From assembly GCF_003970385.1 (NCBI RefSeq), contig NZ_RXZH01000010.1, positions 30,135 through 94,134 of the forward strand: a stretch of DNA of 64,000 bases, read 5' to 3'. The position numbers were made by a program, and so were the translations under genes. This stretch comes from Vibrio aquaticus. Lineage in GTDB: Bacteria > Pseudomonadota > Gammaproteobacteria > Enterobacterales > Vibrionaceae. This document shows, piece by piece, positions 42,953-50,649 of this stretch. Within the stretch, counting starts at the first letter, position 1; each line of letters starts with the position of its first letter. The notes beneath the pieces are model-generated. The model searched no databases. It had not been told where the DNA came from and was given only the letters and a program-made list of their open reading frames with translations.

Positions 42953-42989
42953 AAGATGAACGGCTTGTTGAGCCTGAGCCGTTCATCTT
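42953..42989 (-). terminator. hairpin between precursor and synthase genes (probable attenuator)
   Basis: Perfect 13-bp stem AAGATGAACGGCT/AGCCGTTCATCTT with an 11-nt loop. On the minus strand only TTTA follows, so it would be a leaky terminator or 3'-end stabiliser, allowing more precursor than enzyme. Confidence 0.75.
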
Positions 42990-43007
42990 AGGTCGGTAGG
43001 TAAAGCG

Positions 43008-43268
43008 TTATGAAGATTGAGTGCTACCGCCAGCTAACTTGCCGCAAAGTCCTTTAGGAACGACGACGAAAGCATCACTTTGGTTATCTTCTTTTGCCGT
43101 GCCAGCACATGAGCTGGTTTTGGTTGCGCAGTCATTTTTGCCCGCTTTAGATACGCCGTAGCATTTTTCTTTTTCAGCCGCGACAGCAGGTGCCGCAGTC
43201 AGCATTGTGCCACCAAGAGCAAGTAGACCAGTAACAGCAGCAGTAACAGCAAGATTCGATTTTTTCAT
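43008..43268 (-). CDS. bufA: bufferin precursor peptide (DUF2282, BufA1-type)
   Basis: 86 residues. Long Sec signal peptide (MKKSNLAVTAAVTGLLALGG...APAVAA), then a mature peptide with exactly four cysteines: C36 (EKCYGV), C47 (NDCATK), C54 (SSCAGT) and C75 (GLCGKL), the DUF2282 pattern. Bufferins are RiPP metallophores that bind copper in the periplasm after the MNIO enzyme modifies cysteines. ATG 43268 has AGGA 7 bases upstream; an in-frame ATG at 43328 is rejected for lacking one. First gene of bufA-bufB-bufC-doxX. No ECF sigma-factor gene adjoins. Confidence 0.92.
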   Translation of the reverse strand: MKKSNLAVTAAVTGLLALGGTMLTAAPAVAAEKEKCYGVSKAGKNDCATKTSSCAGTAKEDNQSDAFVVVPKGLCGKLAGGSTQSS

Positions 43269-43474
43269 TGTAATTTCCTCAGACTTTATTCCTTGATTTA
43301 TGTGGGCAAGTAATTGAAGTGGTGTCATTCATCAACTTGCTTAATTAAAAAGATAGAAAACGGCAGAGAAAACTTTCATAAAATGATTAATTTTTTATCA
43401 ATAGATGAGAAATTAATATTTAAGGTGATGATTTTTAAGCGCTTAATGAAGGCAAATTTTTATGCTTTTTGTTC

Positions 43475-43503
43475 TGAAAAGCCGTCGCTGTTTAGGTTAT
43501 AAT
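43475..43503 (+). promoter_or_regulatory. uvrD promoter
   Basis: Perfect -10 TATAAT (43498-43503) with a weak -35 TGAAAA (43475-43480) at 17 bases. The perfect palindrome TTAAGCGCTTAA (43435-43446) lies upstream. No LexA box was recognised. Confidence 0.5.
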
Positions 43504-43541
43504 CACTTTTCATGTATAGATAACCAGTAGCTGAGCCCACA

Positions 43542-45713
43542 ATGGATCCTTCATTACTTCTCGATGGTCTGAATGACAAGCAGCGTGAAGCCGTTGCCGC
43601 CCCTTTAGAAAACTTACTTGTTCTTGCTGGAGCAGGAAGTGGTAAAACGCGCGTACTTGTACATCGCATCGCTTGGTTGATGTCGGTAGAGCAAGCTTCG
43701 CCATTCTCAATCATGTCAGTAACCTTCACTAACAAAGCGGCGGCAGAAATGCGTGGCCGTATTGAAGAGTTAATGATGGGCAGTGCTTCTGGGATGTGGA
43801 ACGGCACTTTCCACGGTATCTGTCACCGCATTCTTCGTGCTCACTACCTTGATGCTCTGCTACCAGAAGATTTTCAGATTATCGATACCGATGATCAGGT
43901 TCGCCTATTGCGCCGCTTAATCAAAGCGCAAAACTTAGATGAAAAACAGTGGCCTGCGAAGCAAGTCGCGTGGTGGATCAATGGCAAAAAAGACGAAGGT
44001 TTACGCCCGAGTCATATCGATGCCTACGGTGACCCGATTACTAAGACTTACCTGCAACTTTACAGTGCGTATCAAGAAGCGTGTGACCGTGCTGGCTTAG
44101 TCGACTTTGCAGAAATATTGCTGCGTGCCCACGAGCTACTGCGTGACAAAAAACACATTCGTGAGCATTACCAAGCGCGCTTTAAACATATCTTGGTCGA
44201 CGAATTCCAAGATACCAACAACATCCAATACGCCTGGCTACGCATGATGGCTGGCCCTGATTCACACGTGATGATTGTCGGTGATGATGACCAGTCAATT
44301 TATGGTTGGCGTGGGGCAAAAATCGAGAATATTGAGAAGTTTACCTTGGAGTTCCCAAGCGTGAATACGATTCGTTTGGAGCAGAACTACCGCTCGACCA
44401 AAACCATTCTGGAAGCGTCTAACACGCTCATTGCCAACAATACTGAACGTATGGGTAAAGAGCTATGGACCGATGGTGTTGAAGGCGAGCCGATCTCAGT
44501 TTACTCGGCCTACAACGAGCTTGATGAAGCGCGTTTTGCAGTGAATAAAATCAAAGAGTGGCAAGACAAAGGTGGTGCGTTGAATGATGCTGCGATGCTG
44601 TATCGAAATAACGCCCAGTCGCGTGTACTTGAAGAAGCGCTAATCCAAGCTGGTTTGCCTTATCGCATCTACGGCGGCATGCGATTCTTCGAACGCCAAG
44701 AGATCAAAGACGCATTGAGCTACCTGCGCTTAATGTCAAACCGCAATGATGATGCAGCCTTTGAACGTGTGGTGAATACACCAACCCGTGGTTTAGGTGA
44801 TAAAACCCTAGAAACGATTCGTTTTGCCGCTCGTGACCAAGGCAGCACCATGTGGCAAGCAAGTATGTACTTACTTGAGAACCAAGTGCTGGCAGGTCGT
44901 GCAGCTGGCGCATTGAGCCGATTCATCGAGTTGGTTAATGCATTAGAAGACGACACAAATGAGCTGTCTCTGCACGAACAGACGGACCATGTAATCAAAT
45001 ACTCTGGCCTGTTCGCTATGTACGAACAAGAAAAAGGCGAGAAGTCGAAAGCACGTATTGAGAACTTGGAAGAATTGGTAACCGCAACGCGTCAGTTTGA
45101 AAAGCCAGAAGAGGCTGATGAAATGACGCTACTCACGGCATTCTTAACTCACGCAGCGCTAGAGGCTGGTGAAGGCCAAGCGGATGAGTTTGATGATGCG
45201 GTTCAGCTGATGACACTACACAGTGCAAAAGGTCTCGAATTCCCACTGGTATTTATGGTTGGTGTCGAAGAGGGGATGTTCCCAAGCCAGATGTCGGCAG
45301 AAGAAGCAGGACGTTTGGAAGAAGAGCGCCGACTTTGCTACGTGGGTATGACCCGTGCAATGGAAAAGCTCTATATTACTTATGCTGAAATGCGCCGTTT
45401 GTACGGTCAAGATAAGTACCACAAACCATCACGCTTTATTCGCGAACTGCCAGAGAAATGTTTGGATGAAGTGCGCATGAAAGCACAAGTAAGCCGCCCA
45501 ACCAGCTCAGGCCGTTTTAGTCAAACTGTCGTGAAAGAAAGCTTTAATGAAACAGGCTTTAGCTTAGGCTCTCGCGTGATGCACCCTAAGTTCGGTGAAG
45601 GTACCATCATCAACTTTGAAGGCAGCGGTCCACAAAGCCGAGTTCAAGTCGCTTTTAATGGTGAAGGTATTAAGTGGTTAGTGACGGCTTACGCTAAGTT
45701 AGAAACCCTATAA
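43542..45713 (+). CDS. uvrD: DNA helicase II (UvrD)
   Basis: 723-residue superfamily 1 3'-5' helicase for nucleotide-excision and mismatch repair. Walker A AGAGSGKTR (29-37), Walker B ILVDEFQDTNN, motif III VGDDDQSIYGWRGA, motif V/VI MTLHSAKGLEFPLVFMVG and YVGMTRAMEKLY. The C-terminal Tudor-like domain that binds RNA polymerase is present (FSLGSRVMHPKFGEGTIINFEG ... WLVTAYAKLETL). This separates it from the Rep protein at 20.8 kb. Confidence 0.97.
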   Translation: MDPSLLLDGLNDKQREAVAAPLENLLVLAGAGSGKTRVLVHRIAWLMSVEQASPFSIMSVTFTNKAAAEMRGRIEELMMGSASGMWNGTFHGICHRILRAHYLDALLPEDFQIIDTDDQVRLLRRLIKAQNLDEKQWPAKQVAWWINGKKDEGLRPSHIDAYGDPITKTYLQLYSAYQEACDRAGLVDFAEILLRAHELLRDKKHIREHYQARFKHILVDEFQDTNNIQYAWLRMMAGPDSHVMIVGDDDQSIYGWRGAKIENIEKFTLEFPSVNTIRLEQNYRSTKTILEASNTLIANNTERMGKELWTDGVEGEPISVYSAYNELDEARFAVNKIKEWQDKGGALNDAAMLYRNNAQSRVLEEALIQAGLPYRIYGGMRFFERQEIKDALSYLRLMSNRNDDAAFERVVNTPTRGLGDKTLETIRFAARDQGSTMWQASMYLLENQVLAGRAAGALSRFIELVNALEDDTNELSLHEQTDHVIKYSGLFAMYEQEKGEKSKARIENLEELVTATRQFEKPEEADEMTLLTAFLTHAALEAGEGQADEFDDAVQLMTLHSAKGLEFPLVFMVGVEEGMFPSQMSAEEAGRLEEERRLCYVGMTRAMEKLYITYAEMRRLYGQDKYHKPSRFIRELPEKCLDEVRMKAQVSRPTSSGRFSQTVVKESFNETGFSLGSRVMHPKFGEGTIINFEGSGPQSRVQVAFNGEGIKWLVTAYAKLETL

Positions 45714-45749
45714 ATTTTCAGTCTCTATTGAGAGTGTTTTTATCAATAG

Positions 45750-45851
45750 AATTGGGCTTGCTGCAAGGCAACAAGTGAGTGAAGCCCCGGAGCATAGGGA
45801 ACCTATGTGATGGGGTGAACAAGCGAAGTTAACGTAGCAGTGAGTTCAATT
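45750..45851. repeat. 102-bp imperfect palindromic repeat downstream of uvrD
   Basis: Outer arms AATTG/CAATT, then CTGC/GCAG, CCCC/GGGG and a central CATAG-ggaac-CTATG give a nested imperfect hairpin. It shares the CATAG/CTATG core with the element at 11638-11682. I believe relatives are scattered in vibrio intergenic regions. Confidence 0.6.
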
Positions 45852-45870
45852 ATGCAGATAAAAAGATAAA

Positions 45871-46288
45871 GAAAAACCCCGAGGGCGTGAGCCCGTCGGG
45901 GTTATAGTCTTACTCGCAGCAATCCGGCTACTATAGGTGCTCCATGCATCTAATCCTTGATAGTATGCTGATGTCCTTCAGCTCAATCCTTTACTCGCCA
46001 TCCTAGCGGTGTCCGTATGACCTTATCCTGGTCTGCTAACAATCCTCGTTAGCTCACTTCGCTTGTTCCTTGAGCGGTGTCCTTTTCATCGTCCTGATGA
46101 TAAGTCCTTTCCTCGTCCAGAGGTGTCCATTTCCCATCCTTAGTAGCAACCATCCTAGTTACTATTGCGTCCGTTCAATGTCCAGTTTGCTATCCGTGCC
46201 GACTACTCATCCTAAGTAACCGTATCTTCTTCCTGAAGATTACCTAATCCGTGGTAATTTCCTGTTCCGTGTCAGACTCCTTCCGACA
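45871..46288 (-). ncRNA. CsrB-family CsrA-sequestering RNA, tandem copy A
   Basis: About 418 nt on the minus strand. It holds about 29 GGA motifs, many in loops of short hairpins such as CATC-AGGAC-GATG and CTAAC-GAGGATT-GTTAG. The 3' terminator pairs AACCCCGA/TCGGGGTT and GGGC/GCCC (45875-45903), followed by T. Promoter: -10 TAATAT (46300-46295) and -35 TTGCTC (46322-46317), 16-base spacing. There is no open reading frame of note. Copy B, about 700 bases away, is the same length and differs at about nine positions in the body. Confidence 0.93.
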
Positions 46289-46294
46289 GGGTTA

Positions 46295-46322
46295 ATATTA
46301 CGCTGATGCGGATTTAGAGCAA
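46295..46322 (-). promoter_or_regulatory. promoter of CsrB-family RNA copy A
   Basis: -35 TTGCTC, 16-base spacer, -10 TAATAT on the minus strand. The same hexamers and spacing occur at copy B (47018-46991). Confidence 0.7.
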
Positions 46323-46446
46323 TATGACGCAAACGTTTTTCTCAAGAGATAAGTGAGTAAAATCTATACATTGTCAATATAATCAAATGATTACGTTGAT
46401 TTGTTTACATTTGTCTCAGCTAAAAGACTAGGATTACTTACTCGCT

Positions 46447-46464
46447 TGTGAGAGATCTCTTACA
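46447..46464 (-). promoter_or_regulatory. GacA/UvrY (VarA)-type box of copy A
   Basis: TGTGAG-AGATCT-CTTACA differs by one base from the consensus TGTAAG-N6-CTTACA. It lies about 165 bases upstream of the inferred RNA start, the usual distance for this response regulator at csrB promoters. Confidence 0.75.
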
Positions 46465-46566
46465 GGAGGCTGAGTCGATCAGAGCATTGAGGCTAGTGTG
46501 AAGGGGGAGGTCAAACGATGAGAAGGTGAGGGGGGCCGAAGTGAGTCATTCTGTAGAGCAGATAAA

Positions 46567-46984
46567 GAAAAACCCCGAGGGCCAAGGCCCATCGGGGTTA
46601 TAGTCTTACTCGCAGCAATCCGGCTACTATAGGTGCTCCATGCATCTAATCCTTGATAGTATGCTGATGTCCTTCAGCTCAATCCTTTACTCGCCATCCT
46701 AGCGGTGTCCGTGTGACCCTATCCTGGTCTGCCAACAATCCTCGTTAGCTCACTTCGCTTGTTCCTTGAGCGGTGTCCTTTTCATCATCCTGATGATAAG
46801 TCCTTTCCTCGTCCAGAGGTGTCCATTTCCCATCCTTAGTAGCAACCATCCTAGTTACTATTGTGTCCGTTCAATGTCCAATTTGCTATCCGTGCCGACT
46901 ACTCATCCTAAGTAACCGTATCTTCTTCCTGAAGATTACCTAATCCGTGGTAATTTCCTGTTCCGTGTCAGCATCCTTCCGACA
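46567..46984 (-). ncRNA. CsrB-family CsrA-sequestering RNA, tandem copy B
   Basis: Second copy, also about 418 nt, with the same GGA-loop hairpins and a terminator AACCCCGA-GGGCC-aa-GGCCC-TCGGGGTT (46571-46599) followed by T. Promoter TTGCTC-N16-TAATAT at 47018-46991. Several differences from copy A are neutral to structure: GTTAG becomes GTTGG (wobble kept) in one stem, and a loop changes from AGGAC to AGGAT. The homology extends through the promoter and includes the distal activator-box region, so the whole transcription unit was duplicated. Confidence 0.93.
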
Positions 46985-47132
46985 AGGTTCATATTACTCT
47001 GATGCGGATTTAGAGCAACATGACGCAAACGTTTTTTTGCATAACAATTCGTACAAGAAACATACCAACACAATAAAAACAATGACTTACAGTTTGTTGT
47101 TTACATTTTTCTCAGCGAAAAAGCTATGATTA

Positions 47133-47170
47133 CTCACTTGCTTGTGAGAGATCTCGCACAAGCAAGTGAG
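47133..47170 (-). promoter_or_regulatory. 38-bp palindrome with UvrY/VarA-like box upstream of copy B
   Basis: Perfect 14-bp arms CTCACTTGCTTGTG/CACAAGCAAGTGAG (47133-47146 / 47157-47170) enclose AGAGATCTCG. The inner TGTGAG-AGATCT-CGCACA corresponds to the activator box of copy A but with a poorer right half. It also sits 11 bases past the ggt stop codon and could fold as a ggt 3' hairpin, without a T tract. Confidence 0.6.
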
Positions 47171-47180
47171 GTGATCGGCA

Positions 47181-48929
47181 CTATTTGCCAATCGCAGCAC
47201 CTTCACGTCGAGGATCGGCTGCCCCTTTTAATTGGTTATCTTCGATTAAAATGGCATGCAAACCTGAGTTCAGGTCTCGAACGTTGACCTTAAAGCCCAT
47301 CGCTTCTAAGTCATCTTTGAATTGCTCAGCACTGGTACCTTGCTCTACGTCCAGTGTGCCAAAACGATTGAGAAGGTGTGGTTGATTAATGGCTTGTTGG
47401 ATATCCATTCCCCACTGAGTATGGGCAATGATACTTTGTGCCACATAGCCAATGATACGGCTGCCACCTGGTGAACCAATAGCCATGTATGGCTCATCAT
47501 CGTGCATGATGATGGTCGGGGCCATTGAGGAGCGAGGGCGTTTCCCCGGTTCTAGGCGGTTTGCGATCGGCTTGCCATCTTTGTGCGTTCTAAATGAAAA
47601 ATCCGTCAGCTCATTATTGAGTAAGAAGCCGTTGGTCATCAGCCTAGAGCCAAAAACGTTCTCAATGGTAGTGGTGATGGAAACAACGTTACCTTGTTTA
47701 TCGACAATGTTGAAATGACTAGTAGAAGGGAGCTCTATCGATTCATCTTGGCTTTGAGTCGCTGCATAGCTCCACGGAGGTGTGCCTGCTGAGACGGAAT
47801 CCAGTGCTTTGCCCGGTTGGATTAGCTTGGCTCTTTGTTCTAGATAAGAAGGATCCAATAAACCTTGGGTTGGCATCGGCACAAAGTCCTCATCGGCCAT
47901 GTACATACCACGATCAGCAAAAGCAAGGCGAGAGGCATCAGCGATCACTTGCCAAGAGCGAGCATCTTTCGGTCCCCATTTTTTTAGATCGAACGATTCT
48001 GTGATTGCTAAAATTTGCCCAACCGTGAGTGCGCCTGAGCTTGGCGGGCCCATGCCACAAATATCGTAGCTCTGATAAGCGGAACATACCGGCTCACGTT
48101 GCTTTATTTGGTAAGCATCGAAATCGACTTGCGCGAGAACGCCAGGATTACCCGGAGCATTTTGCACGGTCTGGATGATATCGCTGGCTATATCGCCTTG
48201 GTAGAACGCGTTTGCACCTTGCTTAGAGATTGCTTTTAGCGTGTTGGCGTAGTCGGGATTCTTTAGCACGGTACCAGCAGTTTTTGGTGAGCCATCAGCA
48301 TTAAAGAAATACGCCTTGGTCGTTGGAAAGCGGCTAAGCTTCTCTGCGTCTTTCTCAATTAAAGTGGCAAGGCGAGGGCTGATCTCAAAGCCTTTCTCTG
48401 CCACTTTAATGACCGGCTCTAACAGCTTACTCCACTCTAAGTGGCCATACTTCTGATGCGTATCCCACATCAGTTTGACGGTACCAGGTGTTCCGACTGA
48501 GCGGCCACCCACCACGGCGTCATAAAACTTGAGCGGTTCACCGTTTTTATCTTGAAATAGGCGAGGTGTCGCATTGATTGGCGCTGTTTCTCGGCCGTCG
48601 TAGGTAGTGAGCTTGTCGTTCTCAGCATCCCAATAGACCAAGAAAGCACCGCCGCCAATTCCTGATGACTGCGGTTCGACAAGTCCGAGCATAAGTTGAG
48701 TCGTGACCATTGCATCAATGGCGTTACCGCCTTGAGCAAGAATGTCGGCACCCGCTTGGGTAGCGAGCGGGTTAGCGGCCGTGATCATCCAATCTTTGGC
48801 GGTGACCAATTGCTTTTGTTCTAAACCACTGCTGTACTCAGGGGCAACAGAATCGGCGGCTTGATTAGCGAAGGTTGAAGCTGACGTAAGCAGTAAGCTG
48901 GCGGTAAGGCATGTGACTTTCCACTGCAT
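47181..48929 (-). CDS. ggt: gamma-glutamyltransferase (periplasmic, self-processing)
   Basis: 582 residues. Signal peptide MQWKVTCLTASLLLTSASTFA. Ntn-hydrolase that cleaves itself to expose a catalytic Thr, here T403 in PSTSHFNIVD, and hydrolyses or transfers the glutamyl group of glutathione. The GGG/oxyanion segments (QSSGIGGGAFLVYW near 90 and GSPGGSRIIGYV near 490) are present. No strong terminator lies between its stop and the tandem Csr RNAs on the same strand. Confidence 0.95.
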   Translation of the reverse strand: MQWKVTCLTASLLLTSASTFANQAADSVAPEYSSGLEQKQLVTAKDWMITAANPLATQAGADILAQGGNAIDAMVTTQLMLGLVEPQSSGIGGGAFLVYWDAENDKLTTYDGRETAPINATPRLFQDKNGEPLKFYDAVVGGRSVGTPGTVKLMWDTHQKYGHLEWSKLLEPVIKVAEKGFEISPRLATLIEKDAEKLSRFPTTKAYFFNADGSPKTAGTVLKNPDYANTLKAISKQGANAFYQGDIASDIIQTVQNAPGNPGVLAQVDFDAYQIKQREPVCSAYQSYDICGMGPPSSGALTVGQILAITESFDLKKWGPKDARSWQVIADASRLAFADRGMYMADEDFVPMPTQGLLDPSYLEQRAKLIQPGKALDSVSAGTPPWSYAATQSQDESIELPSTSHFNIVDKQGNVVSITTTIENVFGSRLMTNGFLLNNELTDFSFRTHKDGKPIANRLEPGKRPRSSMAPTIIMHDDEPYMAIGSPGGSRIIGYVAQSIIAHTQWGMDIQQAINQPHLLNRFGTLDVEQGTSAEQFKDDLEAMGFKVNVRDLNSGLHAILIEDNQLKGAADPRREGAAIGK

Positions 48930-49041
48930 ATTGTTCTCCTTATTGTTTATGCAACGACAAGAGTGGCAGTGGAAAGAGCCGAGGTCTAAGAGTTTTTGTT
49001 CAAAGTTTAACCTTGAATCAAACTTAATATCTCTTTAAGAC

Positions 49042-49710
49042 TCAAAACTGAGCCGCAAGGGCAGTGGTGGATTGCCATAAAATACTCATACCAATGAAGC
49101 TAAACAGCAGACCACACAGCCCATCAATATAGACAGCAAGTGATTTGATTTTACGCTGCATACGTTGAGTCGATAATGCCCAAGCCAGAAATGAAAACCA
49201 CAACAAAGACAAACTCCATAGAATAATCAGTGCGATGCCTTTACCGCTCAAAGACATAGTGGCAGGCACTAAGCTCGACATTAGGCTAACAAAGAACACC
49301 AAGGCTTTCGGGTTGAGAATGTTGGTCGCAAAGCCACGGGAGAAAGCTTGGCGTTTATTGCTCAATAACACACTGGTTTGTTCGCTTTCTTGCTCAGTCT
49401 TTGGTGATTGTTTTACTTTGGCCCAAGTACCTTTTAATGCTCCATAACCCAAGTAGAACAGGTAGCTTCCGCCTGCCAGTTGCAATAAGGCAAATAAGGT
49501 CGGTTGCTGGTGGACTAAATAGCTGACACCAGTGAGGCTTAATAATGAATGAAGCAAGATGCCGCAGGACAAACCGAGCGCAATATAAAGGCCAGTTTGG
49601 CGGCCGTAACGTGTGGCGTTTTGTACCACCAGAGCAAAATCTGGCCCTGGGCTCATCAGCGCAACAAAGTGGACAACGGCAAGAGTAGTTAGGATGGTTA
49701 ATTCGTTCAT
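49042..49710 (-). CDS. LysE/RhtB-family amino-acid exporter
   Basis: 222 residues from ATG 49710 (MNELTILTTLAVVHFVALMSPGPDFALVV), with six predicted membrane helices and the family signature SPGPDFALVVQNATRYGRQTGLYIALGLSCG near residues 22-52. Exports amino acids or homoserine-lactone-like compounds. A TTG start at 49740 would extend it by 10 residues. Lies 72 bases after the AraC-type regulator gene on the same strand, which probably controls it. Confidence 0.88.
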   Translation of the reverse strand: MNELTILTTLAVVHFVALMSPGPDFALVVQNATRYGRQTGLYIALGLSCGILLHSLLSLTGVSYLVHQQPTLFALLQLAGGSYLFYLGYGALKGTWAKVKQSPKTEQESEQTSVLLSNKRQAFSRGFATNILNPKALVFFVSLMSSLVPATMSLSGKGIALIILWSLSLLWFSFLAWALSTQRMQRKIKSLAVYIDGLCGLLFSFIGMSILWQSTTALAAQF

Positions 49711-49782
49711 AGCAGTCGTGATTAATGATGTATCACGCAATTGTGCCAGCAGCGCTAAGCAAAAGATTGTAAATAATCGACA

Positions 49783-50577
49783 CTAGTTGATTTGAGATGG
49801 GCTGACGCCATACACCGCTTTAAACGCCTTGCTGAAATGCGCTTGATCGTAAAAGCCGACTTGATGGGCGACCTCTGTCCCTTTCACGCCCGCTTTTAAT
49901 AATTTCATCCCTTGCTCCATACGCAATCGGCTCAGCCATGCATACGGAGTTAATCCGATTTTGGCTTTGAAGTGGCGTTGAAACTGGGTTGGGCTCAGTT
50001 GGCACAGTTTAGAGAGTTGATCGAGTTTAACTGGCTGATCGAGGTTAGCCATCAAATACTCTTTTAATGTCGCGACGGACTGATTGCCAAGCGGCACGAT
50101 ACTTCTCTGCTCTTTTGCACCGTAGCGTTCGAACAGCTGGCTAAAACCCTCATAAGGCAGACAGTCTTGAGCAAGTTGGCTAAGGTTGCTGTTAGTTAGA
50201 TTCTGGTGCAGCTGAGATAAGGTGTTGAAAACATGCGAGTCATCAATCACAAGTTGGTTAAAGCCTATGATATCGGAAGATCGTTTTGGATCGGAAAGAT
50301 CGCTCAGCCATTGAGGATCGAGAGAAAAGACTTTTACTTTGTAGCCAGAGTCGAGCTTGGATTGGCCGTCGTGCATTTCATCCGGTGGCATTAATACCAT
50401 CTGCCCCTGACCTGCATGATGTGACTCACCCTGATAATGGAATTTTTGTTCACCTTGGGTAATCAGGCCAATGTGAAAATCAAGATGATAGTGACGCTGA
50501 AAGGCAAACGTCTGGTAGTTTGCATCGATCAAACCTATCTCTTGATTGGGCACTGTTTGGTATTGAACCTTATCCAT
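49783..50577 (-). CDS. AraC-family transcriptional regulator
   Basis: 264 residues. N-terminal cupin-like effector domain (FQRHYHLDFHIGLITQGEQKFHYQG ... MVLMPPDEMHDGQ) and a C-terminal double helix-turn-helix (PVKLDQLSKLCQLSPTQFQRHFKAKIGLTPYAWLSRLRMEQGMKLL ... AHQVGFYDQAHFSKAFKAVYGVSP). The start is placed at ATG 50577 because the longer frame to 50610 runs through the terminator hairpin of the upstream rarD gene. Likely regulator of the adjoining LysE-family exporter. Confidence 0.88.
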   Translation of the reverse strand: MDKVQYQTVPNQEIGLIDANYQTFAFQRHYHLDFHIGLITQGEQKFHYQGESHHAGQGQMVLMPPDEMHDGQSKLDSGYKVKVFSLDPQWLSDLSDPKRSSDIIGFNQLVIDDSHVFNTLSQLHQNLTNSNLSQLAQDCLPYEGFSQLFERYGAKEQRSIVPLGNQSVATLKEYLMANLDQPVKLDQLSKLCQLSPTQFQRHFKAKIGLTPYAWLSRLRMEQGMKLLKAGVKGTEVAHQVGFYDQAHFSKAFKAVYGVSPSQIN

Positions 50578-50583
50578 AGAAAC

Positions 50584-50614
50584 AAAAAAGCTTGGTGAAT
50601 ATTTCACCAAGCTT
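50584..50614 (-). terminator. rarD intrinsic terminator
   Basis: Perfect 12-bp stem AAGCTTGGTGAA/TTCACCAAGCTT with a 3-nt loop and a six-T run on the minus strand. Confidence 0.92.
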
Positions 50615-50649
50615 AGCGTTAGTTATCTTGAATGTCTTGTAAAAAACGA

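Noticed and set aside
43435..43446. Palindrome TTAAGCGCTTAA as a LexA or other SOS operator for uvrD
   Set aside because: It does not match the CTG-N10-CAG LexA box and its position is far upstream; left as an unexplained palindrome.
45904..46984. Regularly spaced TCC-containing units looking at first like a CRISPR or minisatellite array
   Set aside because: Spacing and sequence between units vary, and the minus strand gives GGA-loop hairpins with promoters and terminators: two CsrB-family RNAs.
46947..47129. 60-residue frame at the 5' end of Csr RNA copy B
   Set aside because: Lies across the RNA promoter, lacks a ribosome site and has no homology I recognise.
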